From Branchiostoma floridae (lineage: Eukaryota > Chordata > Leptocardii > Amphioxiformes > Branchiostomatidae): 64,000 nt of DNA. Both the position numbers and the translations under genes were made by a program. Under the pieces are notes generated by a model. The model was given only the letters and a program-made list of their open reading frames with translations. It did no database searches and was not told the DNA's origin. This document shows positions 33,401 through 45,796 of this stretch, piece by piece (positions within the stretch are counted from its first letter, which is position 1; each line of letters starts with the position of its first letter). The stretch lies in assembly GCF_000003815.2 (NCBI RefSeq), contig NC_049991.1, positions 16,060,971 to 16,124,970 on the forward strand. Direction: 5' to 3'.

Positions 33401-33559
33401 TAGTCTCTACCAGACTCCGGATCGCTGGAAAAATCGTAGAAAAAACAGTACGCGATCTGCGTGCTGTTCCCTACCCAGCTATATTCCTCTGGCCGGCTTA
33501 CTCCTCTATTTGTTCCATTTCTACGATTTTTCCAGCGATCCGGAGTCTGGTAGAGACTA
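33401..33559. mobile_element. 159-bp MULE-type MITE with 9-bp TSD
   Basis: Same terminal sequence (TAGTCTCTACCAGACTCC) as the element at 24110-25962, internally deleted. It is flanked by AGTTTTAGC at 33392-33400 and 33560-33568. It lies in the candidate 5' intron of CANT1. Confidence 0.9.
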
Positions 33560-34252
33560 AGTTTTAGCTACAGGGAATGCCATCAGTCAGTCTAATACAT
33601 TTATCTAGAAATCTATCGATGGTTCCTTCTGTAAAAATAATTGATTTCCGATGGAGCCCTTACAAAACTAGTCTTTAGTCAGTACAACAACATATGAAAT
33701 CCTTAATACATTTATTTACATTTATTCTGTCATACACACATGGTGTTGATCTTTGTCACTGCTGACTGTAGGGTCAAGAGTCGTCGACCGTTCGGTCATC
33801 GACCGGTCGGTCGGCCAGTCATCAGATCTAGACAACTTTTGAGACGGTGCGAGGCCAACTGGTTTGTCAGTCATACTAAAACCTCCTTTATGGTGATACA
33901 TACCAACACTTACATGGTACCTCCTCCTAGCTTGTGTCACTAGGCTCTCTTTGATGATATAGTTTACACTTAGATCATGAGCTGGCCATCCCACGACCAA
34001 CTTACATATGATTGAGGATACTTTAACATTGATGACTAATTGTTATGATAAGCTAGGCTAAGAAAATACCACCATATATATGGCAATGGCGTAAAATAGC
34101 AGTCAGTTAACCTTTGAATGATTTTACAAGTGAAATGTTTAGATATTTACATTGCTTCATTTGATCATAAGGGAATTTTGCTTTGATAATGGAAAGAGAC
34201 TAGCCATCCTTGATTCAGTAATTTCAGCATCACAACATGAAAACCGACTGAC

Positions 34253-34282
34253 CTGCGTCGGGCTGAACACGTTTCGACGCAT
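34253..34282 (-). CDS. Candidate alternative first coding exon A of CANT1
   Basis: On the minus strand an ATG in AGAATGCG opens MRRNVFSPTQ and runs straight into a GTCAGT donor in phase 0, which matches the phase-0 acceptor of exon 32507. Flanking sequence (TCTGACAA upstream, GGTCAGT...TTTTC downstream) resembles candidate B at 34730. It is an inference from sequence; no transcript evidence is available here. Confidence 0.45.
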
Positions 34283-34402
34283 TCTGTACGTTGTCAGAAA
34301 TTACTGGTCACGATATACTAGTACTAGTAGTAGTAGTAGCTAGGATCGCCGCGTTTGTAGATATAACGGCATACCCTCAGTGAGTCCGAGGGCCCCTCTA
34401 AG

Positions 34403-34664
34403 TAATCTCCAAGCAGATCTTGCTGTGGCATATGAGTATCAAAAGCTCGCAGAGGAGTGAAGCCGGCTTAGGAGTATGTTTCGCTACCGGGGCTACATGG
34501 CAAATGGGCACCTCTTGGCTGACTACATTCCTTGGCCAGTTTAGTACTATCAAGGAGGTTATGTAACCTCCTATTAAGGAGGTTATATAACCTCCTTGGT
34601 TATATAACCTCCTTGGTACTATCTTATGCGCTCTTATGCCATCGTAGGATCTGCTTGGTGTTAA
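34403..34664. mobile_element. MITE, same family as 4562-4787, with an internal repeat
   Basis: Begins TAATCTCCAAGCAGATC and ends GATCTGCTTGGTGTTA; the arms are inverted and diverged. At 34551-34614 it contains short palindromic units (AAGGAGGTTATATAACCTCC). It lies between CANT1 candidate exons A and B. Confidence 0.7.
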
Positions 34665-34729
34665 GGCTCATGGAGCTATAACGATGTAAATAGGGATGAA
34701 TAGGAGACTCTGATATTGAGAAAACTGAC

Positions 34730-34753
34730 CTGGCGGTTCACTTTCCGACGCAT
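34730..34753 (-). CDS. Candidate alternative first coding exon B of CANT1
   Basis: The minus strand has AGAAATGCGTCGG opening MRRKVNRQ, then a GTCAGT donor in phase 0. Joined to exon 32507 it continues [12 protein letters not shown]. The RR at residues 2-3 of a type II membrane protein fits the known N-terminal di-arginine ER-localisation signal. Not confirmed by expression data. Confidence 0.5.
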
Positions 34754-35777
34754 TTCTCTCTCACTTGTCAGATAACGTTACAGTGTAGACCAAAGTATGC
34801 AGGAGTTCGTAGATATCACGATGTGCCCTAGAGCCGTGTGGGACTCTCCAATTCTCTGCCAACTCTGCTACAAAGATTGGACGGAAATAATTCTCACGAG
34901 GATTACCGCTAACTAGACCAGTCGAGCTTAAGTAATTCACCAGGCTGGTTCACTTCAAGACAACCTTTCTCTTCCAGTGATATTCTGAAATGACACCTGT
35001 TTCATAGATAGGGACTATGAATGTGTTCTATCATTGCAAACTTGTCATAGATGGCTCGATGGAACATGTTCAGTGGTCGAACGTAGAATTCCACTAATGC
35101 TCGGTCGTCGCCAAGGAGTAATCTCCAAGCAGATGCTAGGTCAGGCCGTACCTAACATCTTCTTGGAGGTTTGCTACAGAGCTGCTTCGAACGTGTGTGT
35201 ACATATTTCGTCTTGATTACCCAGCTACTACTGAAACACAATGTAGTACAAAGTATGCACCAAGATGACTGATCCTTGACCAGGCGTCCGTCCAAAATCT
35301 TTCAGATTATAACGTAACGTTACTGTATTACACAGTCTTGTTTGGAGGTATTATAGTTGCTCAAGCCTAGATATTAACACGAATCCCCAGTGTAGACCGG
35401 TCGACCCCGTTCACAGGGTCCGACTGTGTAATCCTGGTCCCGGTTGCTTGTTTAGTGTCCTGTCAAACCATGTGCTTCACTTTTACACAAAACTGTCACT
35501 GAAAGCTACCAAGTGCACACTATCATGGGGTGGATATGTAGAGAAGTAGATCCCGTAACAGGTTTGCCACAGGTGTACTACCTGTTCTCAATGATTCAGG
35601 GAGACATTCACACAGATTGTACACATGACATGCTGTTTGTTTTGTGCCAATCGCATGAGAATCGCATGACACCGGCCGACCGGCTGCACATTTTCTTGGT
35701 GACCACCTGTGGATTTTAACTTCTGTCGAGGCACTATATCGTCATGGAGATACCAGGCAATGTAAAACCCCACCAAC

Positions 35778-35807
35778 CTGTGCCTGACTGGTCGGCCTCC
35801 GACGCAT
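35778..35807 (-). CDS. Candidate alternative first coding exon C of CANT1
   Basis: The minus strand has AGAAATGCGTCGG opening MRRRPTSQAQ followed by a GTTGGT donor in phase 0. It shares the 13-nt start context and the arginine-rich opening with A and B. The donor is weaker than in A and B. Confidence 0.4.
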
Positions 35808-36028
35808 TTCTGCCTGTTCTTCAAGCATGGACTGCTTGTCAGTAATGAGTAACCCGCCCACTACCCACGTATGTATGGGTCAGTCCACAAAACAAACAGA
35901 GCTTCAATGACAGGTGACCCGAACAGTCACCTCGGTACGTATACTGGGAACGAGAACATTTATAATGGTTGTTAGGCAGTACGCGCAACAGGTTATCGCA
36001 AACTGGATGACTGTGCTGCTCGATTTTT

Positions 36029-36146
36029 ACCTCCATGAAATGTCATGGAGGTTATATTTACCTCCATGAAATGTCATGGAGGTTATATTTACCTCCATGA
36101 AATGTCATGGAGGTTATATTTACCTCCATGAAAAAATGGAGGTATA
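36029..36146. repeat. 31-bp palindromic tandem repeat
   Basis: Three and a half units beginning at 36029, 36060, 36091 and 36122, each with the inverted pair ACCTCCATGA and TCATGGAGGT around a short spacer. It abuts the larger repeat block to its right. Confidence 0.9.
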
Positions 36147-36160
36147 GTTTTGAGTGTGTC

Positions 36161-36191
<31 letters not shown>

Positions 36192-39100
36192 TTGTGTGTG
36201 TGTCTGTGTGTCCGCATATTTGTGGTCATCATAACTTGAGAACCTCTTGATGGACTACGATGATATTTGGTATGTAGGTAGGGGTTGGGAAGACGAAGGT
36301 CAAGGTCAATTTTGGGCCCCCTGGTGTGTGGCCTTGGTACTGCAGCGCAACTTCCGGTTTTGCTATCTCGGTGTTCTGAACATGCTATGGTCAAGATTTT
36401 TAAGCATTAGATAGCTCTTGTGCTCAGGAAAAAATTACGTAAGTTAGGGCCCCCTAGCGTCTAGTTTGGGAATAGCAGGGGCATTTTTGTCAAAAACTTC
36501 TGACGAGGATAACTCAAGAAGGGAACAACGGATTTTCATCATTTTTGGTATGTAGGTACCTTAGACAATTTTGTACAAGATTAAATACTAATTATGCAAA
36601 ATAGGAGTACATTTGCATAATTAATGAGGATATTATATCATGGCAGTTTTTTCAATGTATCTCTTGTCCTGGATGTGATATGGTCTTGACATTTGGCTGG
36701 TAGATAGCTTGCAGTGTCATGACAAAGTGGGGCAGATTTTAGCCCCCTAACATTTAATTGCGGAACTGCAGGGGCGTTTTTGTCAAGACATTCTAAAGAG
36801 GATAACTGCAGAAAGGATTGATGGATTGGCATCATACTAGGCATGCGGGTACCTTAGGCAAATATGTTCATAATGATATACATTTTATGCAAATGAGGAC
36901 TTAATTTGCATGATTAATGAGGAAATTGTATAATTCCATTGTTTTCAATAACTGGACTTCAATAAATGTAACACATGCTAACTATGATAGGTGGAATATA
37001 AACAGATACCAAATATGGTAATGAGGAACTTATTTGCATAATTTATGTAAAAATTGCAAAAACGCTTTATGATTAATAATGGGAATTTTATAATGGTGAC
37101 ATGTGTACGTTAGTCAATGATGAACAATACCATGCATAAATTATGTTAATGTGCTAGTCAATTGCATGAAATTTACGAAAGCTCTAAATTTTCATGGAGG
37201 TATGAGGTCGCCGAACTCTAGTTTACCCTGCGTTTGTCTGTGTGTCTGTGTGTCTGTCTGTCTGTGTGTAAACAAAATAACTCATGAACGGTTGGGTGGA
37301 TTGTTTTCATACTTGGTGTGTTGGTAGTGTTTGATGAAAGCTGAAAATGATCAGATTTGGGCCCCCTAGCAGCTCCCCCTGGTACTGCAGCGCAACTTCC
37401 GGTTTTACTATCTCGATGTTCTGAACACGCTATGGTCATGATTTTTGAGTATTAGATAGCTCTTGGGCCCAGGAATAAATGACATAAGTTTGGGCCCCCT
37501 AGCGTCTAGTTTTGGGATAGCAGGGGCATTTTTGTCAAAAACTTCTGACGAGGATAACTCAAGAAGGGAACAACGGATTTTCATGATTTTTGGTATGTAG
37601 GTACCTTAGACAATGTTGTACAAGATAAGATACTAATTATGCAAAATAGGAGTACATTTGCATAATTAATGAGAATATTCTATCATAGCAGTTTTTTCAA
37701 TGTTTCTCTTGTACCGGACGTGATATGGTCGTGACATTTGGGTGGTAGATAGCTTTTAGCGTCATGACAAAGTGGGGCAAGTTTCAGTCCCCTAACGTTT
37801 AATTGTGGAACTGCAGGGGTGTTTTTGTCAAGACACTCCAAAGAGGATAACTGTAGAAAGGAACGACGGATTGCCTTCATTTTAGGTATGCAGGTAGCTT
37901 GGGCAAAGATGATCGTAATGATAATCATTTTATGCAAATGAGGACTCACTTTGCATAATTAATGAGGAAATTGTATAATTCCATTGTTTGCAATAACTGG
38001 ACTTTGATAAATGTTACACATGTTAATTATCATAGGTGGAATATAATCAGATACCAAATATGGTAATTAGGACCTTATTTGCATAATTTATGTCAAAATT
38101 GCAAAGCCGCTTTATGATTAATGATGGGAATTTTATAATTGTGACATGGGTACGTTAGTCAATGATGAACAACACCATGCATAACTTATGTTAATGTGTT
38201 AGTCAATTGCATGAAATTTACAAAAGCTCTAAATATTCATGGAGGTATGAGGTCGCCGAACTCTAGTTTACCCTGCGTTTGTCTGTCTGTGTGTCTGTCT
38301 GTGTGTAAACAAAATAACTCAAGAACGGCTGGGTGGATTGGTTTCATACTTGGTGTGTTGATAGGGTGTGATGAAAGCTGGAAATGATTAGATTTTGGGC
38401 CCCCTAGCGGTTCCCCTTGGTACTGCAGCGCAACTTCCGGTTTTGCTATCTTGGTGTTCTGAACATGCTATGGTCACGATTTTTGAGTATTAGATAGCTC
38501 TTGTGCTCAGGAAGAAATGACATAAGTTGTGGCCCCCTAGCGTCTAGTTTACCCTGCGTTTGTCTGTCTGTGTGTCTGTCTGTGTGTAAACAAGATAACT
38601 AAAGAACGGCTGGGTGAATTGGTTTCATACTTGGTGTGTTGGTAGGGTGTGATGAAAGCTGGAAATGATTAGATTTTGGGTCCCCTAGCGGCTCCCCTTG
38701 GTACTGCAGCGCAACTTCCGGTTTTGCTATCTCGGTGTTCTGAACATGCTATGGTCACGATTTTTGAGTACTAGGTAGCTCTTGTGCTCAGGAAGAAATG
38801 ACATAAGTTTGGGCCCCCTAGCGTCTGGTTTTGGGATAGCAGGGGCATTTTTGTCAAAAACTTCTGAAGAGGATAACTCAAGAAGGGAACAACGGGTTTT
38901 CATGATTTTTGGTATGTAGGTAGCTTAGACAATGTTGTACAAGATAAGATACTAATTATACAAATTAGGATTACATTTGCATAATCAATGAGAATATTCT
39001 ATTATAGTGTTTTTTTAATGTATCTCTTGTTCCAGACATGCCATGGTCTTGACATTTAGGTGGTATATAGCTTTTAGTGCCATGACAAATTGGGGCCACT

Positions 39101-39590
39101 TTCAGCCCTCTAACATTTAATTGTGGAACTGCAGGGGCGTTTTTGTCAAGACACTCCAAAGAGGATAACTGCAGAAAGGAACGACGGATTGCCTGCATGT
39201 TAGGCATGCAGGTAGCTTAGGCAAAGATTTTCATAATGATATGAATGTTATGCAAATGAGGACTTAATTTGCATAATTAATGAGGAAATTGTATAATTTC
39301 ATTGTTTTTAATAACTGGACTTTAATAAATGTATCACAAGTTAATTATGACAGGTGGAATGTAAGCAGATACCAAATGTTATGCAAATGAGGAACGTATT
39401 TGCATAATTGATGTAAAAATTGCAAAACCGCTTTATGATTAATAGTGGGAATTTTATCATTGTGACATGTGTACGTTATTCAATGATGAACAACACCATG
39501 CATAAATTATGTTAATGTATTAGTCAATTGTATGAAATTTACGAAAGCTCTAAATTTTCATGGAGGTATGAGGTCGCCGAACTCTAGTTT
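36147..39590. repeat. Block of ~1-kb tandem repeat units
   Basis: Three long units and one truncated unit: about 36147-37218, 37219-38261, 38262-38542 (short) and 38543-39590. Each starts near a (TG/CTG)n stretch and ends TGGAGGTATGAGGTCGCCG. Shared internal landmarks are 'TACTGCAGCGCAACTTCCGG' and 'GGCCCCCTAGCGTCTAGTTT'. Frames on the minus strand repeat from unit to unit but resemble no known protein. Confidence 0.85.
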
Positions 39591-41226
39591 CATACTATAC
39601 CACCAAACGATTGGCAGATCAATAATGAATGGTGAAATAACCGCTTTACACTTTCATTAGGGTGTCTTGTACTGGCCACACGCATACACATGTACTTAAG
39701 ATTCGAGGGAAGCTAAGTGTCCTCCTCTACCTTAAGTCATGCGTTTTGAAACGCCGAACATGCTTAAAATAGTTTCCACGCAATATATGACCCCATTTAA
39801 GTGCATGGTCAATATCTATTGTCACACCATGGTCCAAAGTCCAGACAGAATGCCTTTCAGGTGAAGGTGAAGCTATATAGGTTCCTGTGTCACTGAAAAT
39901 ATTCTACCGCAGACTGAATTGTAACCGCAAAGCCAAGCGGTTTGATACAGAGTTAAAAGTGTAAAAAGCGCAAAATATCTTATGTGAAAAACAAGATATG
40001 GGAAAAATGCTTGCTGGTATAGCTATACGTACATTGTATTCAGCATTAATTCAGTTCGAATGCACCCACACTCAGTAAAGTTGAAACTCGTGGTCTCTTC
40101 TTTTTGTTGGCTGGTTGTACTTCTTTATATTATTTATTACTTGTGCATATGTTTCAATATCTATTGCGAAAACATTCATGATCAACACATCAAAAGACCA
40201 ATGGTTGACAGCACGCTCACGTTTACGTTTTAAGTTTTAAGTAAATAGATATCAATGTGTATATACCGGATTAAACCAGACGAATTAGCCAAAGTAAATC
40301 TAGAGCTATACGGCAATTGAGAACAAATATTTCAACCACAGCAAAGCCAAGCCGTTTTTCTATGGTTACAACTTGGTGACTGGACTAATCGCATTGTCTA
40401 CAGTAGACACACTGGATCCCCTACATTACAGACGGAGAACATGCACGGAGACGCTTGTACGTTGGTGTAATGTCGTTAGTATACGTTACTATGCCAACAA
40501 ATGTGTGGTTTAGACAAGGAACTCAGTAACTGTGGGATATAAAGGCATGAAGATTACTATACTTGGATAAGAAGAATAGTAGACTGGGAATGGATACTAT
40601 AATAGAACCAGCATGTTTGAACAGTGCCAGACCGTACCTTCTGTACAATAAAGCTGATGAGCTGATTTCTTACATACACAAATACCGACAGTCGTCTTCG
40701 TATACAAAGGGCCATTAAGACGTAAAGTTTATTGCACAATATTTTTCAGACTTATGACATTGTCTCTCCTATATGCATATACCCTCCTAGACGGTATAAG
40801 ATACTAGTATCACACAGTGATCAGCATTCTTATGCACATGTACAAGTTTATAACACAACAATTGTCACCGGAATAATGTAAGGCAAAATTGAGGCACAAG
40901 AAGAAGTGATGGGTGAAATGAGATGGGACTCTTTCTGTAACGTTATCATTGTAACATTAAAGCTTCCGTCACAATTAGGAAAAGGGCCCGCCGTATAGTT
41001 TACATGCTGCTTTTTTACATCCGGGCGTGACCCCTAGGGCCAGGCTCCATGATTTTTTTAAAAACTCGGATTTAAAATCAACCCGGAACCCGCCAACAAA
41101 CAGACGCCGTTACCTAATCGTGAAAATACCGAGAGGGAACTGTCGCAATTGTGATTATATTTTAAGATATTTATACCGTGAAGCACCATCACACTGTGCG
41201 ACTTATCCCTGGCCTTCCTGGCCCCT
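39591..41226. other. Intergenic, no feature recognised
   Basis: AT-rich sequence between the repeat block and the metallophosphoesterase gene. The left part may hold distal CANT1 5' sequence and the right part the phosphoesterase 3' UTR. No open frame with plausible coding bias. Confidence 0.4.
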
Positions 41227-43325
41227 TCAGACTGTTACGGCGACGACTTCAACCAGCCCGTCCTCCATGTTGGTTGGAGGGACGATTCGGACGTACGTGG
41301 GCTAGAAAATAAATCAGGCACAACAAGTCAACGCTCCGAGCTTCGTCTTGTCTAAGCTACCTACCTACCTACCTACCTACCTAGTTCCTTGTCTAAGCTA
41401 CTTGCTGTTATTAAAGTTCTGGTTAATGTTCGTGGCAGGCTCGGAGTTGTTCTTTTTATACAGATGGAAGAGTCCATTCCTTTCATGACGACACGAACAT
41501 AAGCTAGAGTGTGTTGCCATCACTTCTTATAAATGTTGCAATAAGAAAATATAACTTACATGTATAGTATTTGGTCATATTGCTCAAGTATACTGGTAAA
41601 GAAGGTCAAAGAAGACACTGTACCTCCTCCACACGAGTGCACCACGCACCAGTGTTGGCGTACAGGACCTCCCGGTCTCCCTTCCCTGCGAACCGTCCCG
41701 TTGTCCACTTGTGTGTGTGGCCGAGAACCACCACGTCTTCACCGCAGGTACGGAGGAAATCGGTGTAGTCGTGTAAAGCCGCCTTGTACATACTAAAGGC
41801 TCTTTCCAATCCGTGCTATGGAAAGATAAATTTGTAGTTCAAAGAAATAAGGCTTTGAAGACTTGCATAATGTAGGCCCCAAAGAGGAGGCAATCTGACT
41901 AAAGTGATGGAGCAGTTTGTACATCATATATTGTCATACAATTGGTTGGGCATAAAAAGACCAAAACCGTTCATGGTTGCCATACTCAGTATAAGAACGT
42001 AAAGAACACGTACACGCCATCGCATTTTTATGCTATCGACAGATGCCGTTGTCATCTACAAGTTTACACGGGTTTGCTTTCAATCTTTAGTGATGACCAC
42101 CCCAAGGGCATCTAAAGGACAGAAAATTGATTCTTACCCTGTCAATGACTCTCTTGGAGAGTTGAAATCGCGAGTATTTCCTTAGGTTGAGGTACTGGTT
42201 GTTTCGGCAGAAAACGACGTCGTCGTCGGTCATTTTTCTCCCGAGACTGTGCTCCAAGATAACCCGCATTGCCCTTTCACTTCTGCTCCTTGAAGACAGC
42301 AGATGGAGCGCCTGTGAACCGATAAGGGTATAGGTTGCTACTGTTGCAGCGGACTTCTTTTCCAAGATTGGCAACGGGTCTCCATCACGTTTGCTGCTTG
42401 TTCGAGAACTGATGTATCCAATCGGCTCGCCTCCTATCAGATCCTCTTCTGCCACGCCTCCGTAGGTGTTGAATATGTCTTCGTCGTGACCGTGCTCGAA
42501 TCGAACCCGGTATAGTTGGTCGTCCACTTTGACCTCCATGACAAGGACGCCCCTGACTAGATGAAACTTGTCTCCGCGGGTCACCAAACCGAGCTTGTCT
42601 GCCATCCAGGGCATGACGTTGTGGTCGTGGTTGCCCATGACATAGTAGACGTGAACGCCCTTGTTGATCAGAAGCAGAAGGCTTTGGATGAACTTCTGAC
42701 ACGGCTCATCCTTTTGCCAGGCCTCCACCAGGTCTTGGGCTGTCATGGCGTCTCCATCGTGCGGATGGCACCACATTTCAAGCATGTCGCCGAGAAGTAC
42801 AAGCGAGTGAAGGTTTCCATCTTTCGCAAAGCCCTCCATGGTTTTCAAAAGCCTGTCGAATGTCGCTTGCGAGAATTTTGCTCCGACAAGATGGCAGTCG
42901 CTCAAAGCTACAACCTGCCTCTTTGGGCTGTCATTGACATCCATGGGGACAACTACGACTTCTTCTTCTTTGTTCCCTACTGGACGGTCATAGTCGGAAT
43001 TCTGCGGATTCTCTCGGCTCCAGACGAGTTGTTTATCTGCTGGTTTCGGGGTGTAACTTTCTAGATACTGACGAATCTTATTCATGTACACCTTCGCCTT
43101 TAGTTTGTCCATTACTCCGGGAGAGTCAACGGAGGGTTCCGGATCGTAAGGTGCAAAATCAGGGTGGGTAATTTCGACAAGATCGGTAAGGTCCTTCTGC
43201 TCTATGTCGTCTAAAGACTCGACCTGTTCCTCTGGGCGCAGCTCGCTGTAGTCAAGTAACAGGTCCACCAGTGCCGCAGCTACTTTGGGATCGACCTGGT
43301 GGCTCGGAGAACCGGGCTCGACCAC
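41227..43325 (-). CDS. LpxH-like calcineurin-fold metallophosphoesterase, coding exons after the first
   Basis: Three exons: 43325-42138 (396 codons), 41815-41624 (64) and 41301-41227 (24 plus stop). It shows the full metal-site series: DCH at 143-145, GDMLE at 179-183, GNHDH at 231-235, EHGHD at 277-281 and GHTH at 428-431, then ANTGAWC. This ordering is that of calcineurin-like phosphoesterases and resembles bacterial UDP-2,3-diacylglucosamine hydrolases. The substrate is not predicted. The first ~140 residues are acidic with no recognised domain. The longest exon is open back to an acceptor-like GATAG at its 5' end and begins with GTG, not ATG, so a start lies in an upstream exon (candidate 45773-45796) or at an internal Met such as the one in GVMDKLKAK. 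Confidence 0.85.
41357..41382. repeat. (CTAC)n microsatellite
   Basis: Six to seven CTAC units in the intron between the last two exons of the metallophosphoesterase. Confidence 0.9.
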
Positions 43326-45392
43326 CTATCAGAATAGGGACGAAGGAACCAACATAGTCGCACAATACTTCATGATGTGATCTGGTCCATTTGTCAATTT
43401 GTTCATTAAGTATCACCATAGTAGCAGCACGTTTTAACGCTATCATTTTAACTTGAAGAATAGTGCGATATCATACAAGTGGAAATCAAACCATGCTTGA
43501 TTAAGGTGCCTATGCCAACAATGATAACATTCAATCATAACTATAGCTTCTCTGTTTTGTTTAACCATTGGCAATCTTTGTTTTTAGATAGTGTATAAAA
43601 AAAGGCAATACACTTGTTCCGTATGCTACAATTTACAGGTAACATCATACATCGACTTTGGATCCACCGCATCCCATGACGAATACCTCGACGTTTGTGC
43701 CGTTTGGTCTTCCACAACGGTCTATCGCACGACGATAACAAGACCAACTGTACACAGGAATTAGGTCGAACAAGCCTTTTATATGATGCTAAGTTTATCT
43801 CTGTCTCAGGTCCCCATTGAGATTTTGTCTCGGAAAAACGTAGTCATAGAGAAAAAATGACTTCTTTGTCCATCTCGAAGCTTTAATGAATAGTGGGATC
43901 AGAACCTATCCCTTACGGCTTGTAATGTTATAGAGATTAATTGTTTGCGACTTGATCTGTATATACATGTCACTAAGTTATAGATCTACCTGAATAATCC
44001 TTCAGGAAAACAAGACTAGTATTTTCTTCTGTCGTTAGCCAATACGGATACGTAGCTTCCTGACATTATCTGTGTACTTATCTTGCGTGCTGTTTTCAGT
44101 GTTATGAGAGACTTCTGCAAGGGAACCAACGCTGTTTCAGCTCTCATCTGATAAGGCCAAAATTGACGGTATGCATTACTACCGAATCTGATGCAAGAGT
44201 TCGAGAAGAAATTTGCGTGTTTTAATTTAGCTATATGGGACTGAGACTGACTGACTGAGACAAATATAACTGGTACCGTGAAAAAAGTGACATAGACACT
44301 TGATGATAAGTGGTTGCTCGAAGTGAGTGTAACATCCACGAACATGATCACGGGATTTTAAGTAAGTTGGGGTATACCCTGACAGCCCCAACGGATAAGA
44401 CGCTACACCATGCACTGCGTATCTATCATTATTTGTCTTTTAATATTTGATTTGAACACATATCGCCACAAGACACAAAATAACAACATCTACGACCATG
44501 CAGTACAAGTAGTCATTGATAGAGGTCGCGCTTTGCTGTGGTGGAAAGAAGTTGCGCGTGTCGTGAATAATTGTAGGAATCAACCACTGCTTTTTGACTG
44601 AACGTTTACCTTTGTGCATGTGCCTGTAACAGTTTGATAACATAAAGTCAGTCTGGGCATTTGTCTTGGACTTCGGTAAGCGGATGGTTTGTGATTTAGA
44701 TGCTCGTTTGATAGCCATGTGATCTGTTTGTAGAAAAAATGACTCTGTTTTGGTTTTTAACTTGATTTTACGAAAAGTCACCACCCTTTAACAGTAGATT
44801 ATTTGTGAAAAGTCCAAAGGGCAATACAATTTGTGTCAGAAATATTTCCAAAAATGTTGCAAAAGGAAGAGTAAACTGAGCGATTCTACCGAACCGATTC
44901 TCGTATCTGTTTGAAGAATAAGGATCAATGGGTTGTCCACTCCAGTCAGTTGTTTGTTGAAGTTCGCATTTACATTATTGTGATACATAAACGACCTTAC
45001 ACCAGCTCTGAGAGAGAAGATATATTTGAAGCAAATAGCATCCCTCCAAGTCATTTCGTGTCCCGTTCTTTTGGACAATGAAATGGAAACATATCCTCAA
45101 GCCCCATTGGACCAGGTCAGTTTTTCCACGTGGCAGGAACTTGATAATCCCATGAGGTATTCCGGAAACTTAGCATCCCGTAAAACTTCTGTTCGCTGTG
45201 TAGGTTAAGTACACTGAACGATCCAACAAACAAACCGTTTGAATGAAGTGTTTATGTCGTGTCCGACGGTACTCTTTATGATCTTTTCTGTCTCTTTGCG
45301 TGCGTCAAGTGGTGTTTTGTTTTCCACAGCGGACATGTACATAGGGATAAGCAAAAAGACGCAACGTTACATGTATATACTTCAAGCAGAGT

Positions 45393-45493
45393 GTTACGGT
45401 CGGGACTAGGTTTCGTCTACCTTCCTGTACATGTTCCTAGAGGAAGGAACATGAAAAGAAACCGCGGCCACTATTTCAGCTCCCGACCGTAAC
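45393..45493. mobile_element. 101-bp small inverted-repeat element
   Basis: The ends GTTACGGTCGGGA (45393-45405) and TCCCGACCGTAAC (45481-45493) are perfect inverted complements. No target duplication is clear. It may be a MITE or a chance foldback. Confidence 0.5.
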
Positions 45494-45772
45494 CTCTCAT
45501 TGGAGAATAAAGTATGTTACATGTGCAAAACAACAACCTGGGCCGCATGTACATGTATATTGGAATGACATTACATATCCTAATACCCATAATGATGACT
45601 CAATCATGAATCAGTCCATCTTATTTCATAGCATAGAACCAACTTCTTGCTTTGTAACCGGGTAGTACTCGTGGGCCCGTGTTATGACAAACTTCAAACG
45701 TGCGGTGTCAAGTTTCCCCATCGACGCATTCCCAACTGGGTCAGTCCCACCCACCTGAGCACCTGACCTCAC

Positions 45773-45796
45773 CTGACGCACCGCCTTATAAGGCAT
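45773..45796 (-). CDS. Possible first coding exon of the metallophosphoesterase
   Basis: On the minus strand ATG opens MPYKAVRQ and meets a GTGAGG donor in phase 0, matching the phase-0 start of exon 43325. Further CAG|GT sites follow at 10-bp steps. A TATAAGG lies within it. The link rests only on phase and position, with an implied 2.4-kb intron. Confidence 0.25.

Noticed and set aside
42561-43064. Plus-strand 167-residue open frame
   Set aside because: It is the antisense shadow of the metallophosphoesterase exon.
43252-43446. Minus-strand frame extending past the phosphoesterase exon as its N terminus
   Set aside because: It is in a different frame from the metal-site exon and would not join to it.
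45715-45745. A fourth 'ATGCGTCG' on the minus strand, reading MRRWGNLTPHV
   Set aside because: It lacks a donor at the expected place, runs to a stop and lies on the far side of the phosphoesterase gene, so it is not counted with the CANT1 first-exon candidates.
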